Assembly: GCA_035578905.1 (NCBI GenBank)
Contig: JAQJVL010000675.1
Location: 124,001-188,000 of the forward strand
DNA from: Stictocephala bisonia
Lineage: Eukaryota; Arthropoda; Insecta; Hemiptera; Membracidae
DNA: 64,000 bases
Reading direction: 5' to 3'
Positions 22,501 to 34,500 of the stretch are shown here, in pieces. A program made the translations under genes and the position numbers. The notes beneath the pieces were generated by a model that was not told the DNA's origin, searched no databases, and was given only the letters and a program-made list of their open reading frames with translations. Within the stretch, counting starts at the first letter, position 1; each line of letters starts with the position of its first letter.

Positions 22501-25500
22501 ATTTTGATTACTGGTAGTTACTCTCCCACAACAACAGTAAAGTACAACTATTGGCATTTAAATTTAATGAAATAAATGAAGTTCCATAGAAAAAATTGGT
22601 GTATCACACACCCCCACTAATTACCATTATACATGGTGAGCACTTTTGCCATGTAAAATGAAATGTATTTGCTGTTTGCCATTAGAATTTAAAAGGAATT
22701 AAAATATAAAATAAAGTCTATCCTAACCACTACTAATAATGGTATATAGCTATGGTTTGTTGTCAGCTAGACCATTAAATAATTTAAAAAACAAAAAAGT
22801 TTAAATTTATATTTCTAGTAGTTACAACTGCCCACGCCAGTTCGGACGCTATTCAACAGTGTACATCCCACTCATAGGGATTATGTTCGCATCCACAGCT
22901 AATCTTTAAAGATGTGCATATCCCTTGGGTAACTCTAAACTAGCAACAAGTCTGGTAGCTGTAATTTGTGATCTCCCAGCTATGGCAGGTACTACATAAA
23001 ACTATTTATGCATTACTCTTATGAGGTGTAACTTACTTTGTTACAGTCTTTTTCTTTCTCAAATTTCTTATTTATTTAACTAAGTCTCTTGAATAGTATA
23101 ATCTTAGAGTGAAAAAGAATTTGTTTGAGTTATTTATTTAACTATTAAATTTATAGGATTTAGCGATCCCTGGATTCTTACCGAAGGAGATTTTTGTTGG
23201 CTTAAGTAATGAACAATTGCAAGCGTTGGTTTGTCAGCGATGCCACTTCATGCGAGAGTATGATACTGCCCTGTCTGTTAGTGTGGATCCCAAAATCTAC
23301 CCACAACTACTCTCTAAGATTAAGGAGCAGACAGCACTTGTTGTCCTAGTTGTTGACATGACAGACTTCCCATGCAGCATTTGGCCTGGAATCTTGGATG
23401 TTATAGGTAGAATGATGATATTTTACTAGATATTTTAAGTTAACTTTATTTGATTTAGATAATAAATATAATCAATAATAATAGAACAATAACTTTATTA
23501 TTCTATTATAATTAATAGTTTTTATTGTTATTCTTTTATTTGTTTATTTTTGCTTTTTTTACTTTTGTTTTAATTGTTTACTGGTGATACTTTGTCTTAA
23601 CCCTTTTGGTGCCGGGGCATTTTCAGATTTCCTATGTTAAAAATGCAAGGCCATTTTTGGTGAAATTGCAAGGTTTCAAATAAACTTACGCAGCATCTAT
23701 TTTTTGTTGTCATATTTATATAAATCTTTTTTTAACTGAAGGAAAAGAAGTGTTCTTTCTAATGAAATATAGTTTAACCTCCTAATTAAAAAGAATTTTT
23801 TATTAAAACAAAATATTTGATACCTACTTTTTAAAGAATTTTTCCTTCATTACCGTTTTTTAGAGAATTTCAAACTTAATAAAGAAAAATAATTTCATTT
23901 ACCATGTACTTAACCCTTTCAGTGCTACCGAACGATATATCGTTCCTCGTCTTTTCCCCGAAAAGTGCTATAGAACGATATATCGTTCCACGTCTTTTTC
24001 CCAAAAAACGCTAAGGAACGATATATCGTCGTTCGGAACTTTTTTTATTAGAGTGCTGTTAGTTGTAATATTGTAAAGTGAGTTGCATCAAATGATAGAT
24101 AAATAAATTTTCTTTCAGAATACAATATAATGTTTTACATTTTATATAGTATGGCTGTCTTATTTATAGCTCCAAAATACCGAACGCGTTGGCCGCTAGC
24201 GCCAGCTGACTAGTGCGCACGGAACCGCTCGGCAGCTGTTACTACTTTTTTTATTAGAGCGCTGTTAGTTGTAATATTGTAACGTGAGTTGCATCAAATG
24301 ATAGATAAATAAATTTTCTTTCAGAATACAATATAATGTTTTACATTTTATATAGTATGGCTGTCTTATTTATAGCTCCAAAATACCGAACGCGTTGGCC
24401 GCGGTAGCGCCAGCTGACTAGTGCGCACGGAACCGTTCGGCAGCTGTTACTTACTACTGTTATTGTTTGTGAATCGCCTTATTTAGTTGTTTGGGGTTAT
24501 GCAAATGCTTTTTCAGTGCTATTTTTGATAATTTAAATTAGTTATGAGTAATGTACGTGCAAATTCACCCGTAAGTGGAAACACATTAGCAAATTTCGCG
24601 AGAGAAGCCAGGCTAAATACCGGACTAAAACCGCTAAGGTAATAATTTTCAATTTTTCTTATAACTATTGTAAAAATAAACCAATTTATATAAAATTTTC
24701 AGGACTAATTCAATATAAAATACTCTTTTAGAGAAAAATGTATTTATCAAAAAATTTTGTTATATGTATATTGTTTACATGTTTAAAATAGGAATTTTTT
24801 ATTTTTTCCAGTTTTTTTATTATGTACGCTCATATAAATAATTAAGTTTTTTAGAAAATTTTCTTAAACTATATTGTTTTAATAGGGAATATTGTTCTAC
24901 ACAAAACAAACCCAATTCCAAGTCATTATCTCATATAATAAGTAAAATATTACCTTTTTAGTAAAACACTACAAAAACGTCACTTTTACCCTAGCACTTT
25001 TGGGGTCATTCTTGTAAAAACTCCTAGCACTTTTGGAACAAAATCCAAAAAAATTTTTAGCACCGAAAGGGTTAAACAATTTCTATTTTATAAAAATATT
25101 TAATTAAAGTGCTGTAATTTGGTTACCTAGCAACATACAGACTAAATATTGAAATCTGTAAAGCAGTTTTTCTGAAATTAAATTGGAATTGTTGATTTAC
25201 CTCTGTAATGTTCTAATAGTTACAAAATATAAATATATAGCTCACTATTGGATAAAAATGAGTTTTCGTCAGATGAAGTTATATCAGCAATGAATTCGTC
25301 ATATACATCAACATTGTTTAGGCCTAACCTATTAGTGCTATCGACTGATTTATCAGGATCACTTACATTTTATAATAACGTTAGCAAAAGTCTTTTGTCG
25401 GAATAAGTGTATCGTCACTCATTGTAATAAACTTATAAGTACATACAAAATAATTATTGTTCACAAACTAGATAAACAGAACACAAAAACATTATAATGA

Positions 25501-28500
25501 TACACTACATTGGCACGAAAGACAAACTCAGCTGCACTGACTACTGACACAATTTAATGTTTACTGCAATTAGCTGTGCAATTATACGAAAAAAAGTGCG
25601 AAACTGACGACGGCGGTTATTGTCGATTCATCTGGTATGACTTTGGCGGCTGATTGAAGAAAAATAGTGATGTAGTATAACAAATACAGTGTGTCTTTCA
25701 CAGCGATTCTGGCATTTTTCGCACTAGCATGGTGCGTTGCTCACAACGACTCCCGGCACTAAAGCGTTATCATTTCAAATCCAGATATGTTCATGCTTGA
25801 ATCCTATTTCATTAATGTTAACCCTTTGAACCCCGAACCAAAAAAAAGTTAGTGAAAATGATGCCGAAGACCAGTTTTACAGAGTACTGTTGTAAAACCT
25901 TGGACGTATTTTGACCCGTTTTGCAGGATTCTGCCTAAAATATCATATCTTAGACAATACTACAGCTATCATAATGTTTGAGGTACCAAAATGCTTATAA
26001 TAAGTTTGTCTACAAGGAAAAATTAATGTAAAGTGTTATAAGATTGTTATTTTATAAAACAAAATGTTGAATTTGTAAAAAAAATAATATTAAATTTTTA
26101 GTTTTCACATATTTTAGCACAAAAACAAAGAAGAATTAACCTGTGAAAACTCATTTTATTATAAAGTGCACATAATTGTCAACACATAAAAAATCTGCTT
26201 CCTAACTCAAAATAATTATGTAAACAATGAAATTGCATTTTTACAGAATACTTGAAAATCACCAAATTTGCAACAAATAATGGATTATATACCCTTCCAC
26301 TAATATCCTTTTTCACCATAAAAACCTTTTATAAAACTAAAAACAAAATGTGAGATGAGTTGTAAGCAGAATAGAATGTTTTCATCGGGTGTTTTTAAAA
26401 GGAAGAAAGTGATAAGAAGGATCTGGTAAACAAGGGTGGACCTCATGGGTAAATGATGACTGGACTCTGAACACTGGAACAAAAACTGAATAGCATTAAT
26501 TCGATGTTTTTGCTTGTAAATTCCTATTCGTTAATGTTTCCAGACTAAGATAATTTGTTTATCTCGTGGCCAAATCACGTACTGTTAAGGAAGTGGCCCA
26601 TCTACGGGCTGATATTTTCTGACAAAGATATGTTGATTATCTTGTTCAGAATTGCCAGATATTGTCTGCTAACTGTGTTCATCAACACTTATCACACCTG
26701 AAAAATTTGTGATATGAAAGCTATTTCCCCTTTTACTTTGTTGGAACTGGAACCGCAGAACCGACATTTTCCCATCGATAGGACCGACTTTAGGAACTGA
26801 CATATCGCTAAAAACTATCACTAAATATGTACACATAATATATACACTTATAAAACAATATTTATACACCACGAAATAACCAAACAGTGATTGAGTGAAG
26901 GTTACGGCTGACTACTGCATAGTGCGTTGTTGTTTATTTACTTTGTTGGCACTATGGCCACAGCCACCATCATATTAATATTGACAGATGTTTGTATTTC
27001 ATAGATTTTTGACAGATACTATTATAGTGAATGCTACAAGATGATTGTAAATTGATTATTAATGATGTATACAAAGTAAAAAGTAATACCACCCACTATT
27101 ATGAAAATAAGTAAATCAGAGTTATTTATGACCACTTAAAACCGTCCTGCGATATATCGCCAACGGGGGTTTCTTGACAGTTTTTACTGACAATATATCG
27201 GCGGCGTGGGGTTTTTAAACAGAAAATTCACCGACGATAAATCGGCGGCTGGGGTTCAAAGGGTTAAATTATTTTAGCAGTTTTTAATTTTGTGTTATTT
27301 TTGGTAACAAATTCGTTATTGGATAATGTTTCTAGTTAATAATAGTTTCTAACATGAAGATATTTTGTTATTTTTCAACACTCATAAAGGCGGTGTCAAG
27401 CAACTGAATATGTTTGGCCATAGTATATTTGATTTCATTATTTTATAATGCTCTAGTTCTTTTTTAATATTGGCCTCATCTTCTTAGTTGCCATTTGGTT
27501 ACCTAGCAACATACAGACTAATTATTGAAATCTGTGAAGCAGTTTTTCTGAAATAAAACTGGGATTGTTGATTTACTTCTGTAATGTTCTAATAGTTACA
27601 AAATCTAAATATAGAGCTCATTATTAACATGATAAAACACATAGGAATGTATTTTATCATATTAATTAATGACCTAATTCCATGGTCATTAATTAATATG
27701 TACTGCACAGACAGTTATTCGTCCTATTAAAATCAAGGAAAATGTAAGCATTTGGCAAAAAATTCATAAAAAATAAAATGTTCAAACTAGAGTGAAAATT
27801 GTTACATTTTTATAATAAAACCGGTTTCAAAAATATATAGTTTATGTGTACCTACAAATAATTAAAACATAATAATGTAACAAAATTAAAAGAATTTGTT
27901 TTTATTTTTATAAATTTTGAAAGCAAGTGTATATATACGAGGGTCATTTTTAAAGTAAAAAACCGTTTTCAAATAGCGTAAGAGAAACTTTATTTATGGA
28001 TATAAATGATATCACAAACTAAAATATGAACATTTTTTCGCTTTTCTATGTAGTCACCATTAACATCGACACATTTTTGAAGTTGTGGTACCAGCTTTTG
28101 GATCCCATCATCAAAGAACTCTCCCGCCTGACTGTTAAACCAGCTCGTAACTGTTTCTTTTAACATGTCATCATTTTCCAAGTGCTTTCCATCAAGAAAT
28201 TCCTTAAGTTTTGGAAAAAGATGAAAATCCGATGGTGCTAAGTCAGGACTGTATGGTGGATGATCCAGTATTTCCCAACGAAACTTGTCCAGTTGCGTCT
28301 GTGTCCTTGCCGCAACATGAGGCCGAGCGTTGTCGTCAAGTAGAATGACGCCGCTAGAGAGTCAAAACTCCGTCGGCAGTTTTGAATAGCGCGCCTAATC
28401 TTCAATAATGTTTTGCAATATCTTTCAGCATTTATTGTCATTCCTCGTGGCAGAAAGTCTATCAGAAGAATACCCTTTCGGTCCCAAAAAACCGTGGCCA

Positions 28501-31500
28501 TGATTTTTCTTGTTGAAGGTTCTTGCTTGAATTTTCTTGGTTTCTTCGGGGAGTTTGAATGATGCCATTCACTGGATTGACGTTTCGTCTCAGGAGTATA
28601 GTATGCAACCCACGTTTCATCACCGGCCACAATGTGACTTAAGAACTCATCGCCATCTTTGTGATAGCGCTCCCAAAAGACAATGAATATGCCATACGCT
28701 TTGCTTTGTGTTCTTGTGTCAACATTTTTGGCACCCATTTCGCACACATTTTTTTTGTAATGCAGTTTGTCAGCAACAATGTTGTAAACTACTGATCTTG
28801 AAACTTTGGGAAATTTCTGACTAAGTTCGTCAATAGTGAAGCGCCGATTTTGGCGAATTTCCTCATCAACTTTTTGTGCCAACTCTTCATTGATTACAGT
28901 AGGCTGTCCAGGTCGTTCTTCGTCATGAACACTTGTCCTTCCTTTATTAAAAAGCCTACACCATTTTCGCACATTTCCATCATTCATAACACCCTCACCG
29001 TAAACTTCAAGAAGCTGTCGGTGAATTTCAGCAGGACAAATATTTTTTGCATTTAAAAACCGAATAACTGAGCGTACTTCACAGTCGGCGTAATTATTGA
29101 TTGACATTGCGACAAATAAAGCAGTATAACCACACAACCAGTATCAGCAGAGACGTGAAATGTAATGGCGGCATTGATGAAGACAGGCCAGTAAGTGTTG
29201 GTCTTGAATGGATGTCACGTGACCGGATGCGCGGGCGTGATGCGCAATCGTTTTTTACTTTAAAAATGACCCCCGTATTTGTAGTAAACAATTAAAAATC
29301 AATACTGACTTGCTGTAGTTTTGTTGACAATTTAAATCTCTACAGGAAAATATTATATTTTTAAAATAATATTTTATAATCATCCCAAAAAGAATTTTTT
29401 TTCCAAACCAATATAAAATTCGTCATTTTAACTTTAGCCAAAAATACAGAACAATGTTTACCTAGAACTACAGGAAGATAAAACTTGAGTGGGAGTTCAA
29501 TTTATAATTGAACTTCAGTATAATTGAAGTTCAGTATAATTGAACTTGTCTGTTTATGTTTACAATCACAAACTGAAAGCTAAATTTGATTGTAAAACAA
29601 ACCAGCTGATTGTTACAAAGCTGACAAGGAACAGAAAGCAATATTGAAGCACATTGAGTAAGAATAAGTTGGTTATTATTGTCATACACACCATTGTTTG
29701 GCTCGCAAACATCGTATTTTGGCACACAACATTGCCGATTTGCGATGTATTTTTAGGGTATAAAATGATCAAGTGGTAGCTCATATATTTTTTGTACAGT
29801 GTTTCAGTCTTCACTGATTGTTTTTATTAATATTTCTAACCATTTGATGCAATAGTTTAAAAAAAAAATATATTTAAAAGGCATTGTTAGCATCACGGAA
29901 CTGTTCCGTGATTGCAATTTTGGGCCCAGATACTGTGTTAATGTCAAAAAGTTGATTCAATTTTGCTCTGACATCATTTGCATTTTGCTTTTAATCTTAA
30001 TATCCTATGTAGATGTTACAGCAATAACTTACAATTAAATATTTTTGACAGTAAGATTCAGATACATGCAAATATTTCTAAGTTTATTTTTAATAATGTA
30101 CTGGAGAATATTTTAAATAGATATAAAAGCAAATGAGGCAACAGGAACTGGAAGAGAGTAGAACATATGAGCCTTAACTAACGAGCATGAATTTTCCTCT
30201 TGTGAGAGTTGTTTTTTAGAAGTTATAAGGCATTTGAATGAAGGAAATCAATACTTATTATTGGAGGGGAATAGATCAACAAAGGGCAAATGCAGAGCTC
30301 TGCAAATTATTGAAGGAGTATTTCTTCTCATATGATGAAAAAATTATACTTAAATCATAGAATGAAATAAAGGTTCTTTATTTTATAAATTGAAATAGGG
30401 AAATGAATAAAAGAAGCTTGGAAGCATTCAATGCGCTGCGAGAGGCAAATATTTAACTTCAAATTAATTATTATAGTCAGATGTTAATTATTAAGATATG
30501 AAATTATATGTACAAATTTTTTCATGTTCTGTTGTATATACTTGATGGAATAAATTGGGTTTTAAAAAAGAACAAATTTTTTAAATTATTCCACAAAATT
30601 TAATTAAAAAAGCGCTTTCGCCAGTTAAAGCATCATCAGTTTAAATGTAAATAGAAAAAACATATGTTTAAAACAATACAAATTAAAATATGAAAATATA
30701 GATATTTTTAAAGAATTAAAAACTTAAATGGATTAGTAGAAAGTAATTTTAAATAAAATATTATACTGGAAAATATGATTTACAATTAGTTATTTTATGT
30801 TCGATTTCTTCTTTAACTAAAGGTAAGTATATATTACTAAAATGTATAGATGGTTATGATATACACTGTTCTTTTATAAAAGACATGCAGGCACGTACAA
30901 TTTATTATTACAAAATTGATTGTGAATGTAATAAATCTTACATTGGCCAAACCTCTATACCTATAAGTACAAGAGTCAAAGAACACATATATAATTACAA
31001 AACACAAAATAAAGAAAAATCTAAATTAGTAGAACACGTTCTAAATGAAAATCATGACATCAAATTTGATTTGTCTAGTATTATATTTAAAGAATCATCA
31101 TGGACCATAGGTACTTATAGGTCAAATTTGATGTATATCATAACCATCTATACATTTTAATAATATATACTTACCTTTAGTTAAAGAAGAAATCGAACAT
31201 AAAATAACATTCGTTCATCTACACTCATCACACTTATTCGAAATCCATATTCGCCCATATCTTGACGATCGGCGTCTTATGAATAAATAAATAAATAAAA
31301 AATAATTGTAAATCATATTTTCCAGTTTAATATTTTATTTAAAATAACTTTCTACTAATCCATTTAAGTTTTAAAGTCTTTAAAAATATCTATATTTTAT
31401 CATATTTTAATTTGTATTGTTTTAAACATATGTTTTTTCTGTTTACATTTAAACTGATGATGCTTTAACTGGCGAAAGCGCTTTTTTAATTAAAATTTGT

Positions 31501-34500
31501 GGAATAATTTTAAAAATGTATTCTTTTTAAAATGTACAAATTTAAATGTACAGGTAGGCGAATATAGTATCTGTTGCTATCTCATAATCTAAGGACAGTT
31601 TTTTTTCTTTCATTAATAAACCATTTTAAATTAACAGTATTGTGTCTCTTTGAAATGTATGTTGGGGTGATTAAAACCCAGGTTTATCCAACCATGCTGC
31701 TTGGCAATAATTATTTATTAATAAAGTTGACCAATTAGGTTCCTTTACTAGTATTGATTGATACAATTATCAAACCTTAGAAAAGAGTTTACAAACCTAT
31801 AAATTTATGCTATAAGCATGTAAAATTCTTTCAGGCCCCAAGAGGCCGCTGATAGTTGTGGGTAACAAGATAGATTTACTACAGGATTGGTCTAGAGATT
31901 GGCTAAGTCGAGCAAAGCAAGCCCTAATCAAGCAGTTGCCTCGAGATGCTAATGTGCTACATGTTACACTAGTCAGTGCGAAAACTGGATTTGGAATAGA
32001 AGATCTTATTACTACACTCTACAATCTATGGGAGTATAGAGGTATGTTAAGCACAATTCATTTCACATTTTTTACTAAAGCAACTTATTTGTAACTGGCA
32101 GCATAGGCATATTTTTTTAAATTAATTTGATAGTCTCTTTAAATAGAATCATTTTTGGGCTGATTGTGTCAAATATAAATACAGTTGTCCCCAGGTAAAA
32201 CGTGCCCGGATTGAATTTAAGGGGGGTTTACTTTGTCCTCACACAGCCTTAACTTGGTGATTTGTGGAACAGCTGCTGTTTGCATTCATGCTTATTGACA
32301 GTACAATTATTGACTTTAGACCATTGACTACACAGTTTCTATAGTCAATTGTACAATATTGTTGTGTGAATCAAACATGTTTCAAACTTTTATTATAGTA
32401 CTGTACATGAAAAATAACTGTTCAAGTTAAGACTGTATGCATGTAATATTATATCTTATCAAATAAATTATGTGTACAAATTTTCTTGGGAAGGAGAAAG
32501 AGTGATTCACTACTCTGTTGCTAACAATAGGATGATGCACAATAATTTAGTGTGGGAAATAAAGAGCATCGGTCCCTTTTTTAATAACACTAGTGGTACT
32601 GTAGCAGTAAAGTTAGATCTCTTATTTCAGTTTTTTTTTTTTTTTTTTTTTTTATTAAGATGCTAATCATCAAGATTTGGGCGAATATGGATTTTGATTG
32701 AGTGTGATGAGTGTAGATGTGCATTCATTGTAACAAACTAAGGGCGATAATTCTTTAGAAAGTGTCATTAATTAATAACCCAATGACAAATGAACAGTCA
32801 GTGTTTATAAGCTGATCCCTTTCAAAATTTGTTATTACTCATTGGGGTCGAACTGAGAAACTTTAGATTCTGAAGCTGGGCTTTAATTAACTTCGCTACC
32901 GACCAATTATATAGTTTATAATCTCTCAGATAAAAGTGACTAGTAGACACAATAATCAAATAAAGACACTGTTAACAACGTAAGTAAACATCACTGTTTA
33001 TTATACTCTTCTATAACTATAAAATATATTTAGTTTGTTTATACATTATTGGACTTATAATGCATATTAATCCTCTATAATAATATGCAGGTTGTAAGCA
33101 GGGTCTACTTAAATAATTCACTTTAACCCTCAAGCTCACGCGTTAGGGTGGATTCCACCCAGACGGTATGTTTTGGCCTGGCTGACCGTGAACATATTTT
33201 CCGTCTAACTTTTAAGTTTTTAAACTATGTATCTTCCTGTCACACCCCCTCCTACTCCGCAGTTTTTGCTTCCACTTCCTGCCGTCTAGTCCCTCCGTTT
33301 TAGTGTCTGGAGTGTTATCGACCAGCATGTGTGTTTATGCTCTACAGTAGGTGTGAGCATCTATCCAAGTATTTGTCTTATTTTTTTCATCAACATATAT
33401 TTTTAGCTTGTTTGTATGTAGGGCGATCAACTCAATGTGGCCACAATTGGGACCTCAAAAAGTATTGATTTTACAGTAAACTTTTAATGGGGGCTTAGCC
33501 TCATTTTTTATGCTCATTAAAATTACGTAGGTAACAGTTTAAAATTCGGTCGCCATTTTCCAATATGGCAGTCAACTTTGAAATGATTTATAGTAACCCC
33601 TATTTTTTTATGATGGATTTAGATTTAACTATTGATTGTAAGACTTTTTCATTCTGGGTATTATTTTGATATACTTAACTGTTTTTCCGCTAGGAGCGCT
33701 GAAAGTTTAAGAAATTCTTAGTTTAACAGCGCTCTTAGTGGCGAAAGGGTTAAGTATATCAAAATAATACCAAGAGTAAAAAAAACTTAGAATCACAAGT
33801 CAAACAAATCCATCAAACAAATATTGGTTACTATAAATCATTTCAAAGTTGCCCACTAATGGAAAATGGCGACTGAACAACGTGATTATATTTTTGTATA
33901 AAATATGTATTTGATAAACTGCAAGAGCTTTTCAACATTCAATTAAATAAAATAATGAACTATGAGTTAAGCTTAATTTTTGTAAATGGAAGAACACGCC
34001 TCTTTAATAAATTGTTAAAATAAGGATTTCTGAAACTTTCAGCGCTCCTAGTTAAGTATATCTTGGTTAAGTATATTAAAATAATACCAAGAGTAAAAAG
34101 TTCTTAGTATTACTTGTAAAACCTAAATCCATGATAAAAAAAAATAGGGGTTCCCATAAGAAATTTCAAAGTTGACCGCCATATTGGAAAATGGGGACCG
34201 AATTTTAAAATTTTACCTACGTAATTTTAATGAGCTTAAAAATGAGGCTAAGTCCCCCATTCAAAGTTTGCTGCAAAATCAATACTTTTGGAGATCCCAA
34301 TTCTGGATACCTTAGGTTAATCACCCTGTATATTGTTCTTTAGTGTTTTCATGTACTGTAATTTATAATTGTTTCATTAATTTTAAATGTCAGTTTTTGT
34401 TTAAAATGAGTAATTTTAAATGGGAAGAAGAAAGGATTAGAAATCTCTTTGATAGCCTGAGCAGTGATAGTGACAGGGATAATGACGTTGGATGTAGCAG

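Larger units (their letters stand above)
23601..25766. mobile_element. TTAA element 2: piggyBac-type element, host of element 3
   Basis: Left end TTAA plus CCCTTTTGGTGCCGGGG (23597-23617). The right end on the other strand is CGCTTTAGTGCCGGGAG, followed by TTAT (25767-25770), a decayed TTAA. Without the nested element 3 (23910-25071) it is about 1.0 kb. The left terminal motif recurs 34 bp inward (23610, 23644); the right one recurs 44 bp inward (25711, 25755). On the minus strand at 25422-25250 a start [12 protein letters not shown] and an acidic stretch ([16 protein letters not shown]) look like the N terminus of a piggyBac transposase, interrupted by a stop. Confidence 0.7.
30560..31533 (+). 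mobile_element. Penelope-like element remnant with inverted terminal repeats
   Basis: Arms 30560-30880 and 31115-31533 are near-perfect inverted copies of each other, over 300 bp each. They surround a short coding remnant with a GIY-YIG endonuclease (30885-31160). Inverted long terminal repeats plus a GIY-YIG domain are the hallmark of Penelope-like retroelements; the reverse transcriptase has been lost. Each arm has CTGATGA followed by a short hairpin and GAAAGCGC at its outer part (right arm 31454-31481). The right arm is interrupted by a SINE tail (31208-31297). Confidence 0.8.

Noticed and set aside
26669..26872. 67-codon frame in TTAA element 4 as a transposase start
   Set aside because: It lacks the acidic character and any conserved piggyBac motif; cannot be supported.
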